Assembly: GCF_910586915.1 (NCBI RefSeq)
Contig: NZ_CAJULN010000001.1
Span: forward strand, 186,001-250,000
Direction: 5' to 3'
DNA: 64,000 bases
DNA from: an uncultured Bacteroides sp.
Lineage (GTDB): Bacteria > Bacteroidota > Bacteroidia > Bacteroidales > Bacteroidaceae
Part shown: positions 18,660 to 26,556 of the stretch, one piece after another
How the letters are laid out: every line of letters starts with the position of its first letter
Position numbering within the stretch: position 1 is the stretch's first letter
Notes under the pieces: generated by a model
Told to the model about the DNA's origin: nothing
Database searches by the model: none
The model's input: the letters and a program-made list of their open reading frames with translations, nothing else
Translations under genes and position numbers: made by a program

Positions 18660-19261
18660 GAATAACATTCAAATTAATCACTCTATTGACTGCTGTTGCT
18701 ATGACTTGTTCCTGTGGAAATACGAAAAAGAAGGTTGCACCTGTTGCATCCGGTACTGATGCTACGGAAGTAGACTGGAAATATGGATGGACGGTATCTG
18801 CCAGTCCGACACTTGACATGGATGCTTTGAAAGAACATCAGGCGCAATATCCCGAAAGATGGAAAGCCACATTCGAATATTTGAAAGGCACGGATTTGAG
18901 CAGGCTTTCTCCCGGCGAATACGAAATCATAGGGCGTGAAGTGTATGCCATTATCAGTGAGTATGTTCCTAAAGAAGAAGCAGAATGCAACTTTGAAGCA
19001 CATCGAAGATATATCGACTTGCAATACTTGATTAATGGGGAAGAAAGAATGGGAGTGACGACATTGGAAAAGGTTGTCCCAATCGGCGAATATGACGAGA
19101 AGAAAGACATTGTCTTTTTCAAGCCTGATGCACCGGGCCTATATGAAGTGGCAACTCCCGAAGTCTTCTATATTTTCTTTCCTAAAGACGCACACCGTCC
19201 CAGTATAAAAGAGAAGGACGGAGTGAGCGTGAAGAAAATAGTCATTAAAATCAAAATATAG
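18656..19261 (+). CDS. YhcH/YjgK/YiaL (DUF386) family protein with a lipoprotein signal
   Basis: 201 residues. About 150 C-terminal residues match the YhcH/EbgC cupin family: GEYEIIGREVYAIISEYVPK, then NFEAHRRYIDLQYLINGEE and the histidine-containing FFPKDAHRPSI near the end. E. coli YhcH (NanQ) is a cytoplasmic sialic acid anomerase. Here about 25 residues of signal sequence ending AMTCSCGN precede the domain, so the protein is probably a lipoprotein outside the cytoplasm. No acidic run follows the cysteine, which favours a periplasm-facing anchor over surface display. It would help convert sugar anomers before or during uptake by the MFS protein encoded two bases downstream. The start is fixed by the ATGA overlap with the aldolase gene. 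Confidence 0.85.
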   Translation: MRITFKLITLLTAVAMTCSCGNTKKKVAPVASGTDATEVDWKYGWTVSASPTLDMDALKEHQAQYPERWKATFEYLKGTDLSRLSPGEYEIIGREVYAIISEYVPKEEAECNFEAHRRYIDLQYLINGEERMGVTTLEKVVPIGEYDEKKDIVFFKPDAPGLYEVATPEVFYIFFPKDAHRPSIKEKDGVSVKKIVIKIKI

Positions 19262-19263
19262 AT

Positions 19264-20532
19264 ATGCTGAAAGATAAGAAGTTTTATTCATGGATGGTAG
19301 TAGGGATGCTTGTTGTAGTGTCTCTACTCAACTATTTAGATAGACAAATGCTGGCTACGATGCGTCCATTCATCATGGTGGATATCAAAGAGCTGGAATC
19401 TATCACCAATTTCGGACGGCTGATGGCTATATTCCTTTGGATATATGCCATTATGAGTCCCATATCGGGAATGATTGCAGACCGTTTGAACCGTAAGTGG
19501 CTGATTGTTATCAGTCTGTTCGTATGGTCTGCCGTCACCCTTATGATGGGATACGTACATGACATCAGTCACTTGTATATATTAAGAGCGCTGATGGGAG
19601 TCAGCGAGGCCTTTTACATACCTGCCGCCTTGTCTCTGACGGCCGACTATCATCAAGGAAAAACAAGGTCTATTGCCATCGGTATGCTGACCTCGGGAAT
19701 TTATCTGGGGCAAGCCATCGGCGGATTCGGAGCTACGGTAGCTGCCCATACTTCCTGGCAATTCACTTTCCACTCTTTCGGAATGATTGGCATCATTTAT
19801 AGTTTTGTACTTATCGCATTGCTGCATGAGAAAAAGACTTATGTAGTACAGACCGAACAACGGAGAAGCATCAAGGAAAACCTTTCGATGACTTTCAAGG
19901 GACTGGCTGTATTGTTCTGCAATGTCGCGTTCTGGGTAATGCTGTATTATTTTGCTGCTCTTAATCTCCCCGGATGGACTACGAAGAACTGGCTGCCGAC
20001 TATGGTTTCCGATACCTTGAATATGGATATGGAGTTCGCAGGGCCGCTCTCCACCACCACTTTAGCCCTTTCTTCATTCGTCGGAGTATTTCTCGGTGGG
20101 TTTATTTCCGACAGATGGGTGCAAAAGAATATGAAAGGAAGAGTTTACACCAGCGCTACCGGGCTGTCGCTGATTGTTCCTGCCCTTCTGATGATGGTAT
20201 ATGGAAATAATATCGTATTCATTGTGGCGGGAGCCATACTCTTCGGACTTGGTTTCGGTATGTATGATACCAATAATATGCCGATTCTTTGTCAGTTCAT
20301 TCCCTCGCGTTATCGTGCCACCGGCTACGGGCTCATGAATTTTGTCGGAATTGCTGCCGGAGCCATTATCACCAACGAACTGGGCAAAGCGTTCGAAGCT
20401 AATTATAAAGACCTCGTCTTTTTGATAATGATACTCTCTGTATGTCTGTCCGTATTCCTGCAATTGAAACTGCTGAACCCGAAAACGATGGATATGACAG
20501 ACGAATTAATGGCCGAATCGAAGAATAAATAA
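19264..20532 (+). CDS. MFS permease, anion:cation symporter-like
   Basis: 422 residues with about 12 hydrophobic segments. After the first one come LLNYLDRQMLATMRPFI, the N-D-R-x form usual in the ACS branch that moves sugar acids, and the loop motif GMIADRLNRKWLI. A matching loop (GGFISDRWVQKNMKGR) occurs in the second half. It lies two bases after the YhcH gene and 20 before the second propeller gene, at the place occupied by the sugar transporter (rusT) in the B. thetaiotaomicron locus; orthology is not claimed. It should carry the freed monosaccharide or sugar acid over the inner membrane by proton or sodium symport. Confidence 0.87.
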   Translation: MLKDKKFYSWMVVGMLVVVSLLNYLDRQMLATMRPFIMVDIKELESITNFGRLMAIFLWIYAIMSPISGMIADRLNRKWLIVISLFVWSAVTLMMGYVHDISHLYILRALMGVSEAFYIPAALSLTADYHQGKTRSIAIGMLTSGIYLGQAIGGFGATVAAHTSWQFTFHSFGMIGIIYSFVLIALLHEKKTYVVQTEQRRSIKENLSMTFKGLAVLFCNVAFWVMLYYFAALNLPGWTTKNWLPTMVSDTLNMDMEFAGPLSTTTLALSSFVGVFLGGFISDRWVQKNMKGRVYTSATGLSLIVPALLMMVYGNNIVFIVAGAILFGLGFGMYDTNNMPILCQFIPSRYRATGYGLMNFVGIAAGAIITNELGKAFEANYKDLVFLIMILSVCLSVFLQLKLLNPKTMDMTDELMAESKNK

Positions 20533-20552
20533 AGACATAAAACTGAACAATT

Positions 20553-22322
20553 ATGAAATATACAGACTCATTTCGCAGATTAATCAAACTGCCTGCAAGC
20601 ATTATCATGTTCTTGTTATGTTGTTTGGCTGCTTACAGTTGTGGCGGTTCGGACGACGGACTATCCGAACCACCGGGAACCTCCGGGACAGACCCCGCGC
20701 CGGAACCTGACGACCCGTCGGATGATTGGAGAACCCTTTACAATGGAATCATATTACCTTCCGTATGGCCACCGAAAGATATAAATATCAGTTCGTACGA
20801 ACCTATGAAAGTTCCTTATCTGGAAACTCCCCCGGAGGTAGTTCCCATTGATATAGGACGCCAGCTATTTTTTGATGACTTCCTGATAGATGATACCGAT
20901 TTGGAACGCAAATTCTACAAACCTAAGAAATACGAACAGAATCCGATATTAAAGCCTGAAACGGCGCTGGAAACATCAAAGATTCCCGGTGCTTCCGCTA
21001 AGGATGGCGGAGTGTGGTGGGAACCCAGAGAACAGGTATTCAAAATGTGGTATGAAGCCGGATGGCTCAATAAGATGGCTTATGCAACCAGTAAAGACGG
21101 TGTCAACTGGGTGCGTCCGGATTTGAATAATGGCTCGAACGAACTTCTGACATTATCCAGATTCCCCGCAAACTCATGCGCGGTCGTATTGGATTACGAT
21201 GCATCCGACAATGAAAGATATAAGATGTTTCTACGCTCGCCGAACGCCGAAGCAACGGACAATGCCGGCTACTGCATGATTTCTTCAAACGGAAAACAAT
21301 GGAGCTGGTTTACTAAAACAGGCCCTTGCGGCGACAGAAGCACCATGTTCTATAATCCTTTCCGAAAGAAATGGGTGTTCAGCATACGTACCCTCGGTGT
21401 GTTGGGCAACTCTCCACACGGTAGAGCCAGATATTATAGGGAACATTCCGACTTCCTGACCGGTGCCGTCTGGACAAAAGCCGATGTCGCGTTTTGGTGC
21501 AATGCGGATAACAGAGACACTCCAGACCCGGAATTCAACCTGCCGCCGGAACTTTATAATCTGAACGCCGTCGGCTATGAAAGTATCATGTTGGGATTGC
21601 ATCAGATTCTATTGGACGAGAATGAAATTGCCAAAGCTGCCAACAGACCCAAAATCACAGAGTTGAAAGTCTCTTTCAGCCGTGACGGTTTCCATTGGGA
21701 CAGGCCTTACAGAGAGGCGTTTATCCCGGCTACCCGCACAGCCGGCAGTTGGGACCGCGGTTATGTGCAATCCGTTGGTGGAATCTGTACGGTTGTAGGC
21801 GACCAACTGAGATTCTACTACATCGGATTCAAGGGGGGAGATTCCTCAAGCTATATGCATTCGAACGGTGCTACCGGTATGGCAATACTTCGCAGAGACG
21901 GATTTGCTTCCATGTCCACAACCGGAGAAGGTAGCCTGACAACCCGCCCTGTCAAATTCACCGGCAAATATCTGTTCGTCAACGTCAACTGTCCGGCAGG
22001 TGAGTTGAAAGTTGAAATCTTGAACAAAGAGAATCAGGTGATAGAAGGTTTCTCGGCAGATGAATGTAAAAGCATTGCCGTAGACTCCACTATCCAACAA
22101 GTAGAATGGACTGGGGTAAATGATTTGTCTTCTTTAATCGGCAAGGAGGTCAGATTCAGGTTCAAACTTAAGACTGGCGACTTGTATGCCTTTTGGGTAA
22201 GTCCGACTACCAATGGTGAAAGCAACGGATATGTTGCAGGCGGTGGCCCCGGATATGTCAGTAACAAAGATACGGAAGGTAAAAAGGCTTATGAACAGGC
22301 AAATAGCTTATCGAAATTGTGA
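20553..22322 (+). CDS. surface lipoprotein beta-propeller hydrolase-like protein, copy 2
   Basis: 589 residues. A lipoprotein signal ending CCLAAYSC is followed by GGSDDGLSEPP and a Pro/Asp-rich linker to about residue 65. The acidic residues after the cysteine suggest surface export. The catalytic-like region parallels copy 1: PIDIGRQLFFDDFLIDD, SAKDGGVWWEPREQVFKMWY, MAYATSKDGVNWVRP and the identical CGDRSTMFYNPFR. The C-terminal sandwich ends in an SNGYVAGGGPGY motif. It is the last gene of the operon; a 22-base repeat array and a strong terminator follow. Copy 1 in the periplasm and copy 2 on the surface would fit stepwise cleavage of one ligand, for instance end-trimming after surface release. 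Family and activity are unproven. Confidence 0.72.
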   Translation: MKYTDSFRRLIKLPASIIMFLLCCLAAYSCGGSDDGLSEPPGTSGTDPAPEPDDPSDDWRTLYNGIILPSVWPPKDINISSYEPMKVPYLETPPEVVPIDIGRQLFFDDFLIDDTDLERKFYKPKKYEQNPILKPETALETSKIPGASAKDGGVWWEPREQVFKMWYEAGWLNKMAYATSKDGVNWVRPDLNNGSNELLTLSRFPANSCAVVLDYDASDNERYKMFLRSPNAEATDNAGYCMISSNGKQWSWFTKTGPCGDRSTMFYNPFRKKWVFSIRTLGVLGNSPHGRARYYREHSDFLTGAVWTKADVAFWCNADNRDTPDPEFNLPPELYNLNAVGYESIMLGLHQILLDENEIAKAANRPKITELKVSFSRDGFHWDRPYREAFIPATRTAGSWDRGYVQSVGGICTVVGDQLRFYYIGFKGGDSSSYMHSNGATGMAILRRDGFASMSTTGEGSLTTRPVKFTGKYLFVNVNCPAGELKVEILNKENQVIEGFSADECKSIAVDSTIQQVEWTGVNDLSSLIGKEVRFRFKLKTGDLYAFWVSPTTNGESNGYVAGGGPGYVSNKDTEGKKAYEQANSLSKL

Positions 22323-22377
22323 TTCTTGCCATTAAATCATTATCCGCTGTCTTTACCTCTCCATATGACCGGTTTTT

Positions 22378-22488
22378 AGCGCATATATCTCCTGTTTTCA
22401 GCGCATATATATCCTGCGTGCAGGAGATATAGATGCTGGACGTAGGAGATATATGTCCTGCACGCAGGATATATATGCGCTGTAACAA
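22378..22488. repeat. 22-base-period palindromic array, copy A
   Basis: Five consecutive 22-base units (from about 22378, 22400, 22422, 22444 and 22466), each with an AT core such as GCGCATATATATCCTG. The segments 22400-22425 and 22456-22481 are a perfect 26-base inverted repeat with a 30-base centre that also partly pairs. Just left, 22340-22368 resembles the terminal repeat of copy B, starting ATTATCCGCT. The array occupies the 341-base convergent gap between the propeller gene and the ECF sigma gene, upstream of the terminator at 22543. Confidence 0.85.
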
Positions 22489-22542
22489 GCTGATTATGAG
22501 GCTGCACGGCGCACTCCTGTAAACTGCACGGCACTTTAGGAA

Positions 22543-22577
22543 AAAGCCTCTGCAAGTCCGATACTTACAGAGGCTTT
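22543..22577 (+). terminator. terminator of the rus-like operon
   Basis: A 15-base stem (22543-22557 with 22563-22577, one G-T pair) closes a 5-base loop. The arms start AAAGCCTCTG and end GAGGCTTT. It is shared with the convergent sigma gene and probably works both ways. Confidence 0.75.
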
Positions 22578-22663
22578 CCTATCACACAATCCTGTTCCTG
22601 TTATCCCAATCCTTTTTATCCTAATACCTGTTTGATGTCAGCTGAAAAATAGATAGTTAAAGT

Positions 22664-23167
22664 TTAGCGAAAGTCTTTCAATTCCTCCTGCAATTTCTGG
22701 CGGGTAAAGAAAATGCGGCTCTTTACCGTGCCCAACGGAAGCTCCAGTTTCTCGGCAATCTCACGATATTTGAACCCGGAGACGTGCATGGCAAACGGCA
22801 CTCTGTATTCTTTGGGCAAAGCGTTGACTACACGGCGCATCTCTTTCAGGTCGTACGCCCGTTCGGTGCTTTCGTAGGCGGAGTCCTGCGGCAGATTGAG
22901 GTGATAGAGATTGTCCGTGCGGTCGACAAACGTCTGGTCGCGTACAACCTTCCGGTAGTTATTAATAAAGATATTCCGCATGATGGTGTACATCCAGCCT
23001 TTGAAATTGGTGTCGGGGGTATATTTATCTTGGTTGTCCAATGCCTTCAATGAAGTTTCTTGCAACAAATCGTTCGCTTCTTCACGATCGGTCGTCAGTT
23101 TGTATGCGAAGCGGAGTAATTCGTCCTGTACTCCTACCAGGTCTTTTGCGAAGCTTAAACTGTTCAT
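22664..23167 (-). CDS. ECF-type RNA polymerase sigma factor
   Basis: 167 residues. Region 2 is visible in LLRFAYKLTTDREEANDLLQ and FKGWMYTIMRNIFINNYRK; region 4 in ALPKEYRVPFAMHVSGFKYR and LELPLGTVKSRIFFTRQKL, a helix-turn-helix that would read the -35 element. Region 3 is absent, as in all ECF factors. No anti-sigma gene follows: the downstream neighbour is the convergent propeller gene. It therefore resembles the stand-alone ECF factors of Bacteroides rather than the SusC/FecR-linked type. Upstream lies a 14-base direct repeat (23287-23321) that could take part in control. Confidence 0.93.
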   Translation of the reverse strand: MNSLSFAKDLVGVQDELLRFAYKLTTDREEANDLLQETSLKALDNQDKYTPDTNFKGWMYTIMRNIFINNYRKVVRDQTFVDRTDNLYHLNLPQDSAYESTERAYDLKEMRRVVNALPKEYRVPFAMHVSGFKYREIAEKLELPLGTVKSRIFFTRQKLQEELKDFR

Positions 23168-23286
23168 ATGCGTTACGTTTTAATTGTAAATACTCGTCGT
23201 TATAATTTTGATGCTGCAAGTTTACGGCAATTCGGCACAAGTGGCAGGACAAGAACAAACATTGTTTGGGGGGAAATCTGTCAACG

Positions 23287-23321
23287 GATAGTTTTTGGGT
23301 CATTTTAGATAGTTTTCGGGT
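23287..23321. promoter_or_regulatory. operator-like 14-base direct repeat between divergent sigma and dipeptidase genes
   Basis: GATAGTTTTTGGGT (23287-23300) and GATAGTTTTCGGGT (23308-23321) differ at one base and start 21 bases apart, two helical turns. They lie in the 269-base divergent gap, about 120 bases from each gene start. Protein binding is inferred from spacing only. Confidence 0.4.
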
Positions 23322-23436
23322 GGTATCCGGGCGCTTTACGGATAAAAATCCCATTCAAAAGTTATAAAAACAACCGGCAAAAGGCGTAACCAGTGTAAAA
23401 AGAAGTATCTTTGGCGTACTAAATGGAAAAGCCCGA

Positions 23437-24153
23437 ATGAGATTTCTGAAATATAAGTTGATTATCGTCTGCCTGCTGTTACTGGCAGTAGGCACTTCCG
23501 TAGCCGGACGCAGGGAAAATGGAACTCCCGCCCCGCAACCGGCAAAAAGCGCGATGGCTCTCTATATGGATTCTTTAGGACTGGTGAACGTGGCCGAACT
23601 GGACAGCAGCCTCGCCGTGGAGCTGATGTACACACGCGCCGACAATTTCACCGGAGAGGTTCTTTACGACAATATGTCCGAAGCCTATCTGCATCCCGAC
23701 GCAGCCTACGCCCTTGTGAAAGCGCAACGGAGATTGAAAGAGCTGCACCCGTCCTACAGCCTTCTCATTTACGACGCCGCACGTCCGATGTCGGTACAAA
23801 AGAAGATGTGGAACGTAGTGAAAGGGACATCCCGATACAAATACGTCTCTAACCCGAGCCGTGGCGGCGGACTTCACAACTACGGGCTGGCGGTAGACGT
23901 CAGCATCCGGGATTCTTTGGGAAAGCCGTTGCCGATGGGGACCAAAGTAGACCATTTGGGCATAGAAGCGCATATCACCCGCGAGAGCGAACTGGTGCGC
24001 AACGGCAAAATCAGCGAAACGGAACGGCAAAACCGCCTGTTGCTGCGAAAGGTGATGAAAGAAGCCGGATTCCGTGCATTGCCCAGCGAATGGTGGCACT
24101 TCAACTTTTGCAGCCGGGAGGTGGCGAAACAGAAATACAAGGTAATACCCTAA
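23437..24153 (+). CDS. M15D-type D-Ala-D-Ala dipeptidase (VanX/DdpX-like)
   Basis: 238 residues with an N-terminal signal (LIIVCLLLLAVGTSVAG). The zinc site and active residues of the VanX group are all found: R116 in LLIYDAARP, H147 and D154 in GLHNYGLAVDV, and E218 with H221 in SEWWHFNF. The enzyme splits D-alanyl-D-alanine; in a species that is not glycopeptide-resistant it more likely recycles peptidoglycan dipeptide in the periplasm. No vanH or vanA genes are nearby. A TATCTTTG box at 23406-23413 could be the -7 element, without a clear -33 partner. The methyltransferase gene follows by 24 bases, perhaps in the same transcript. Confidence 0.9.
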   Translation: MRFLKYKLIIVCLLLLAVGTSVAGRRENGTPAPQPAKSAMALYMDSLGLVNVAELDSSLAVELMYTRADNFTGEVLYDNMSEAYLHPDAAYALVKAQRRLKELHPSYSLLIYDAARPMSVQKKMWNVVKGTSRYKYVSNPSRGGGLHNYGLAVDVSIRDSLGKPLPMGTKVDHLGIEAHITRESELVRNGKISETERQNRLLLRKVMKEAGFRALPSEWWHFNFCSREVAKQKYKVIP

Positions 24154-24177
24154 TTATTATAACGCACTGACATCCTT

Positions 24178-25383
24178 ATGCAAATCTCTTCCGAAACCCG
24201 ACGTTTCATCCGCGAACATCAGTCGGACGATATACGGGCCTTAGCCCTGCAAGCTAAAAAGTATTCGAATGTGGATATACCGGTTGCCATCACCCAGATA
24301 GCTGGCAGGCAGGTTGCCACCGAGAAAATCCCTTCGTGGAAGGAGATGGAGGACATATGGTATCCGAAGCACCTGTCGTTGGAGCAATGCTCTTCGGAAA
24401 TCACCGCCCGCTACAAGGCGGGGCTTCTGCAAGGCGAATCTTTGGCCGACCTTACCGCAGGCTTCGGGATAGACTGCTCTTTTCTTGCCGCCCGGTTCAG
24501 GTCGGTCACTTACGTAGAGCGTCAGGAAGAACTTTGCGAAATAGCGGCACACAACTTTCCTATCCTCCGTCTCAACCACATCACCGTCAGGAATGAAGAC
24601 GGCGTAGCCTATCTGCAAGCGATGTCTCCCGTCGACTGCATCTTCCTTGACCCTGCCCGCCGCAACGAGCACGGCGGAAAAACCGTAGCCATCTCCGATT
24701 GCGAACCCGACGTGGCCCGGCTGGAGGAGCTTTTGTTGAGCAAAGCCCGCCGGATAATGGTCAAGCTCTCTCCCATGCTCGACCTTTCGTTGGCTTTGAA
24801 AGAGTTGCCGCATACGGAGGAGGTACATATCCTGTCGGTCAACAACGAGTGTAAGGAACTGCTGTTATTGCTCGGGCAAGAACTGCCGGCAGCACAAAAT
24901 CCGCCGAAAGAGGTCGCCATCCACTGCGTAAACCTCTTCACCAAAGGGACACAGACAGCGCAGCACTTCGTTTTCACCCGCGAGCAGGAGCAACGCAACG
25001 AATGTATGTACACAGACACATTGGGCAGTTACCTGTACGAACCGAATACGTCGCTCCTGAAAGCCGGAGCTTTCCGCAGCATCGCCGCAACCTTTCCGGT
25101 AAAGAAACTGCATCCCAACAGCCACCTTTATACTTCCGATACGCTGATTGCAGGTTTCCCCGGAAGAGTGTTCCGCATCGTCAGCCGGTGCAGTTTCAAC
25201 AAGAAGGAGATAAAAGAGAGCCTGGCAGGACTTAAAAAAGCCAATATCACCGTGCGCAACTTCCCCTCTACGGTAGCCGAACTTCGCAAACGAGTCAACC
25301 TGACCGAAGGAGGCGATACCTATCTTTTTGCCAGCACACTAAACGACGGGCAGAAAGTGCTGATTCGTTGCGAGAAGGCTTGA
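24178..25383 (+). CDS. class I SAM-dependent methyltransferase with THUMP-like C-terminal domain
   Basis: 401 residues, cytoplasmic. The Rossmann methyltransferase centre shows motif I LADLTAGFGIDCSFLA, the acidic VTYVERQEELCEIAAHNF and motif IV IFLDPARRNEHGGK. The segment after about residue 300 (FPGRVFRIVSRCSFNKKE... NITVRNFPSTVAELRKR) matches the THUMP-like domain found at the end of these proteins in Bacteroidetes. RNA is the probable substrate, by analogy with THUMP enzymes; the modified base is unknown. It ends 48 bases before the convergent mechanosensitive channel remnant. Confidence 0.85.
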   Translation: MQISSETRRFIREHQSDDIRALALQAKKYSNVDIPVAITQIAGRQVATEKIPSWKEMEDIWYPKHLSLEQCSSEITARYKAGLLQGESLADLTAGFGIDCSFLAARFRSVTYVERQEELCEIAAHNFPILRLNHITVRNEDGVAYLQAMSPVDCIFLDPARRNEHGGKTVAISDCEPDVARLEELLLSKARRIMVKLSPMLDLSLALKELPHTEEVHILSVNNECKELLLLLGQELPAAQNPPKEVAIHCVNLFTKGTQTAQHFVFTREQEQRNECMYTDTLGSYLYEPNTSLLKAGAFRSIAATFPVKKLHPNSHLYTSDTLIAGFPGRVFRIVSRCSFNKKEIKESLAGLKKANITVRNFPSTVAELRKRVNLTEGGDTYLFASTLNDGQKVLIRCEKA

Positions 25384-25431
25384 GGTTGAGGGCGATGCGC
25401 CATCTGTGGTGGATATGGATACTCCCCGTGC

Positions 25432-26428
25432 CTATTTGCCCGCCGGAGCACCGTTTTTCCAGTCGTCTTTAGGAATTGTGGTTTCACTACCGTCTCTCAT
25501 CGCCATATAATGCGGCGACATGATTTCAATGCCTGCTTCATTGAATTTATCTTGAATATTCGACTGCAAGTCCGAATAGATTTGCGCCATTTTTGCCGCA
25601 TCCTTGACGTAAGCGTTAATCTGATAGACTGGATACCAGTCGCTCAACGACGTTTCGAGTACAAACGGACGCGGGTCGTCCACTACGCCGGGCGTGTTCA
25701 GCGCCGCATCAATCAATATCTGATGAACCTGTCGCCAGGGAATATCATAGCCGATGGAGACTTCCGAGTGGATAATCAGTCCATACTCGCGCGCCGAAGT
25801 ACTGTAGTTTACAGTATGCGAGGACATGATAAACGAGTTGGGAACAGTGACTACCTCATTTTTCGGCGTGCGGATTCGGGTGACAAGCGGCGTTTTCTCA
25901 ATGATGTCTCCGGTGGTATCGTTTAACTTAATCCGGTCACCTATCTTGAACGGGCGCATATAGGTGATTACCAGTCCGGCGATGATATTGCCGATGACCG
26001 TACTCGAACCCAACGAGACAATCAATCCGACAAATACCGAAATCCCCTGGAATACCCCCGAATCGGAACCCGGCAGATAAGGATATATCATCGCAATCAT
26101 AAACGCATAGAGCAGGAAGCGGACGATATGGAAAGTAGGCATCGCCCAGTCGGGCGTATTTCACAGAATCGGCAGCAGCCATCCGGAGTTTTATCTGCTC
26201 CATTTCCATACGCATATTCGCTTCGTCGAGCCGGGCTTCTTCCAAGGTCTTTTGCAGATTCGCTACATAAGCCGAGTCCGAATCCTGCTTTACAACAGCC
26301 TGTCGGGCGACAATGGTATCTCCGGCAAATATCTTCTTTACAGCCTGCTCCAACTGCGCTTGTGCCCCCATCGCCCCTACGGACATCAGCAACGCCAGCA
26401 CTATTCTTTTGATTCTGTTTGCTTCCAT
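25432..26428 (-). pseudogene. MscS-family mechanosensitive channel gene, internally deleted and frameshifted
   Basis: Two pieces lie in different frames. 26428 to about 26155 encodes a signal peptide (MEANRIKRIVLALLMSVGAM) and a coiled-coil stretch up to DSVKYA. From about 26150 the good sequence shifts frame: DWAMPTFHIVRFLLYAFMIA, then the pore helix region and beta domain (SSTVIGNIIAGLVITYMRPF; FKIGDRIKLNDTTGDI) to the stop at 25432. Past the join the first frame runs on for about 70 meaningless residues. Bacteroides relatives of this type carry an extended periplasmic region and several membrane helices between such parts, so a deletion of several hundred bases or more with a frame change is inferred. 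The second piece (ATG 26142, 236 residues) keeps two membrane segments and might still be made as a short channel. Confidence 0.75.
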
Positions 26429-26504
26429 ATCCTAACTATTCGCTGACAGTGAATTTAGGTTAATCCTTTTTATTTCAAAAACAGAGCAAACATACGGATT
26501 GTTT

Positions 26505-26538
26505 TTTGACATATCAACTTTCTAAATGATTATCTTTG
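26505..26538 (+). promoter_or_regulatory. promoter of the CaCA antiporter gene
   Basis: TTTG at 26505-26508 and TATCTTTG at 26531-26538 with a 22-base spacer, slightly longer than usual. The leader would be only about 15 bases. This supports the start at 26557 over the ATG at 26536, which lies in the -7 box. Confidence 0.6.
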
Positions 26539-26556
26539 CTGGCAAACGAAAAAATT

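Noticed and set aside
22378..22488. Possible CRISPR array, because of regular short repeats
   Set aside because: Units are contiguous 22-mers with no unique spacers, they invert on themselves, and no cas gene is nearby.
25937..26428. A separate 163-residue secreted protein gene
   Set aside because: Its last 70 codons run out of frame over the conserved MscS domain, so the piece is the broken start of the channel gene rather than a gene of its own.
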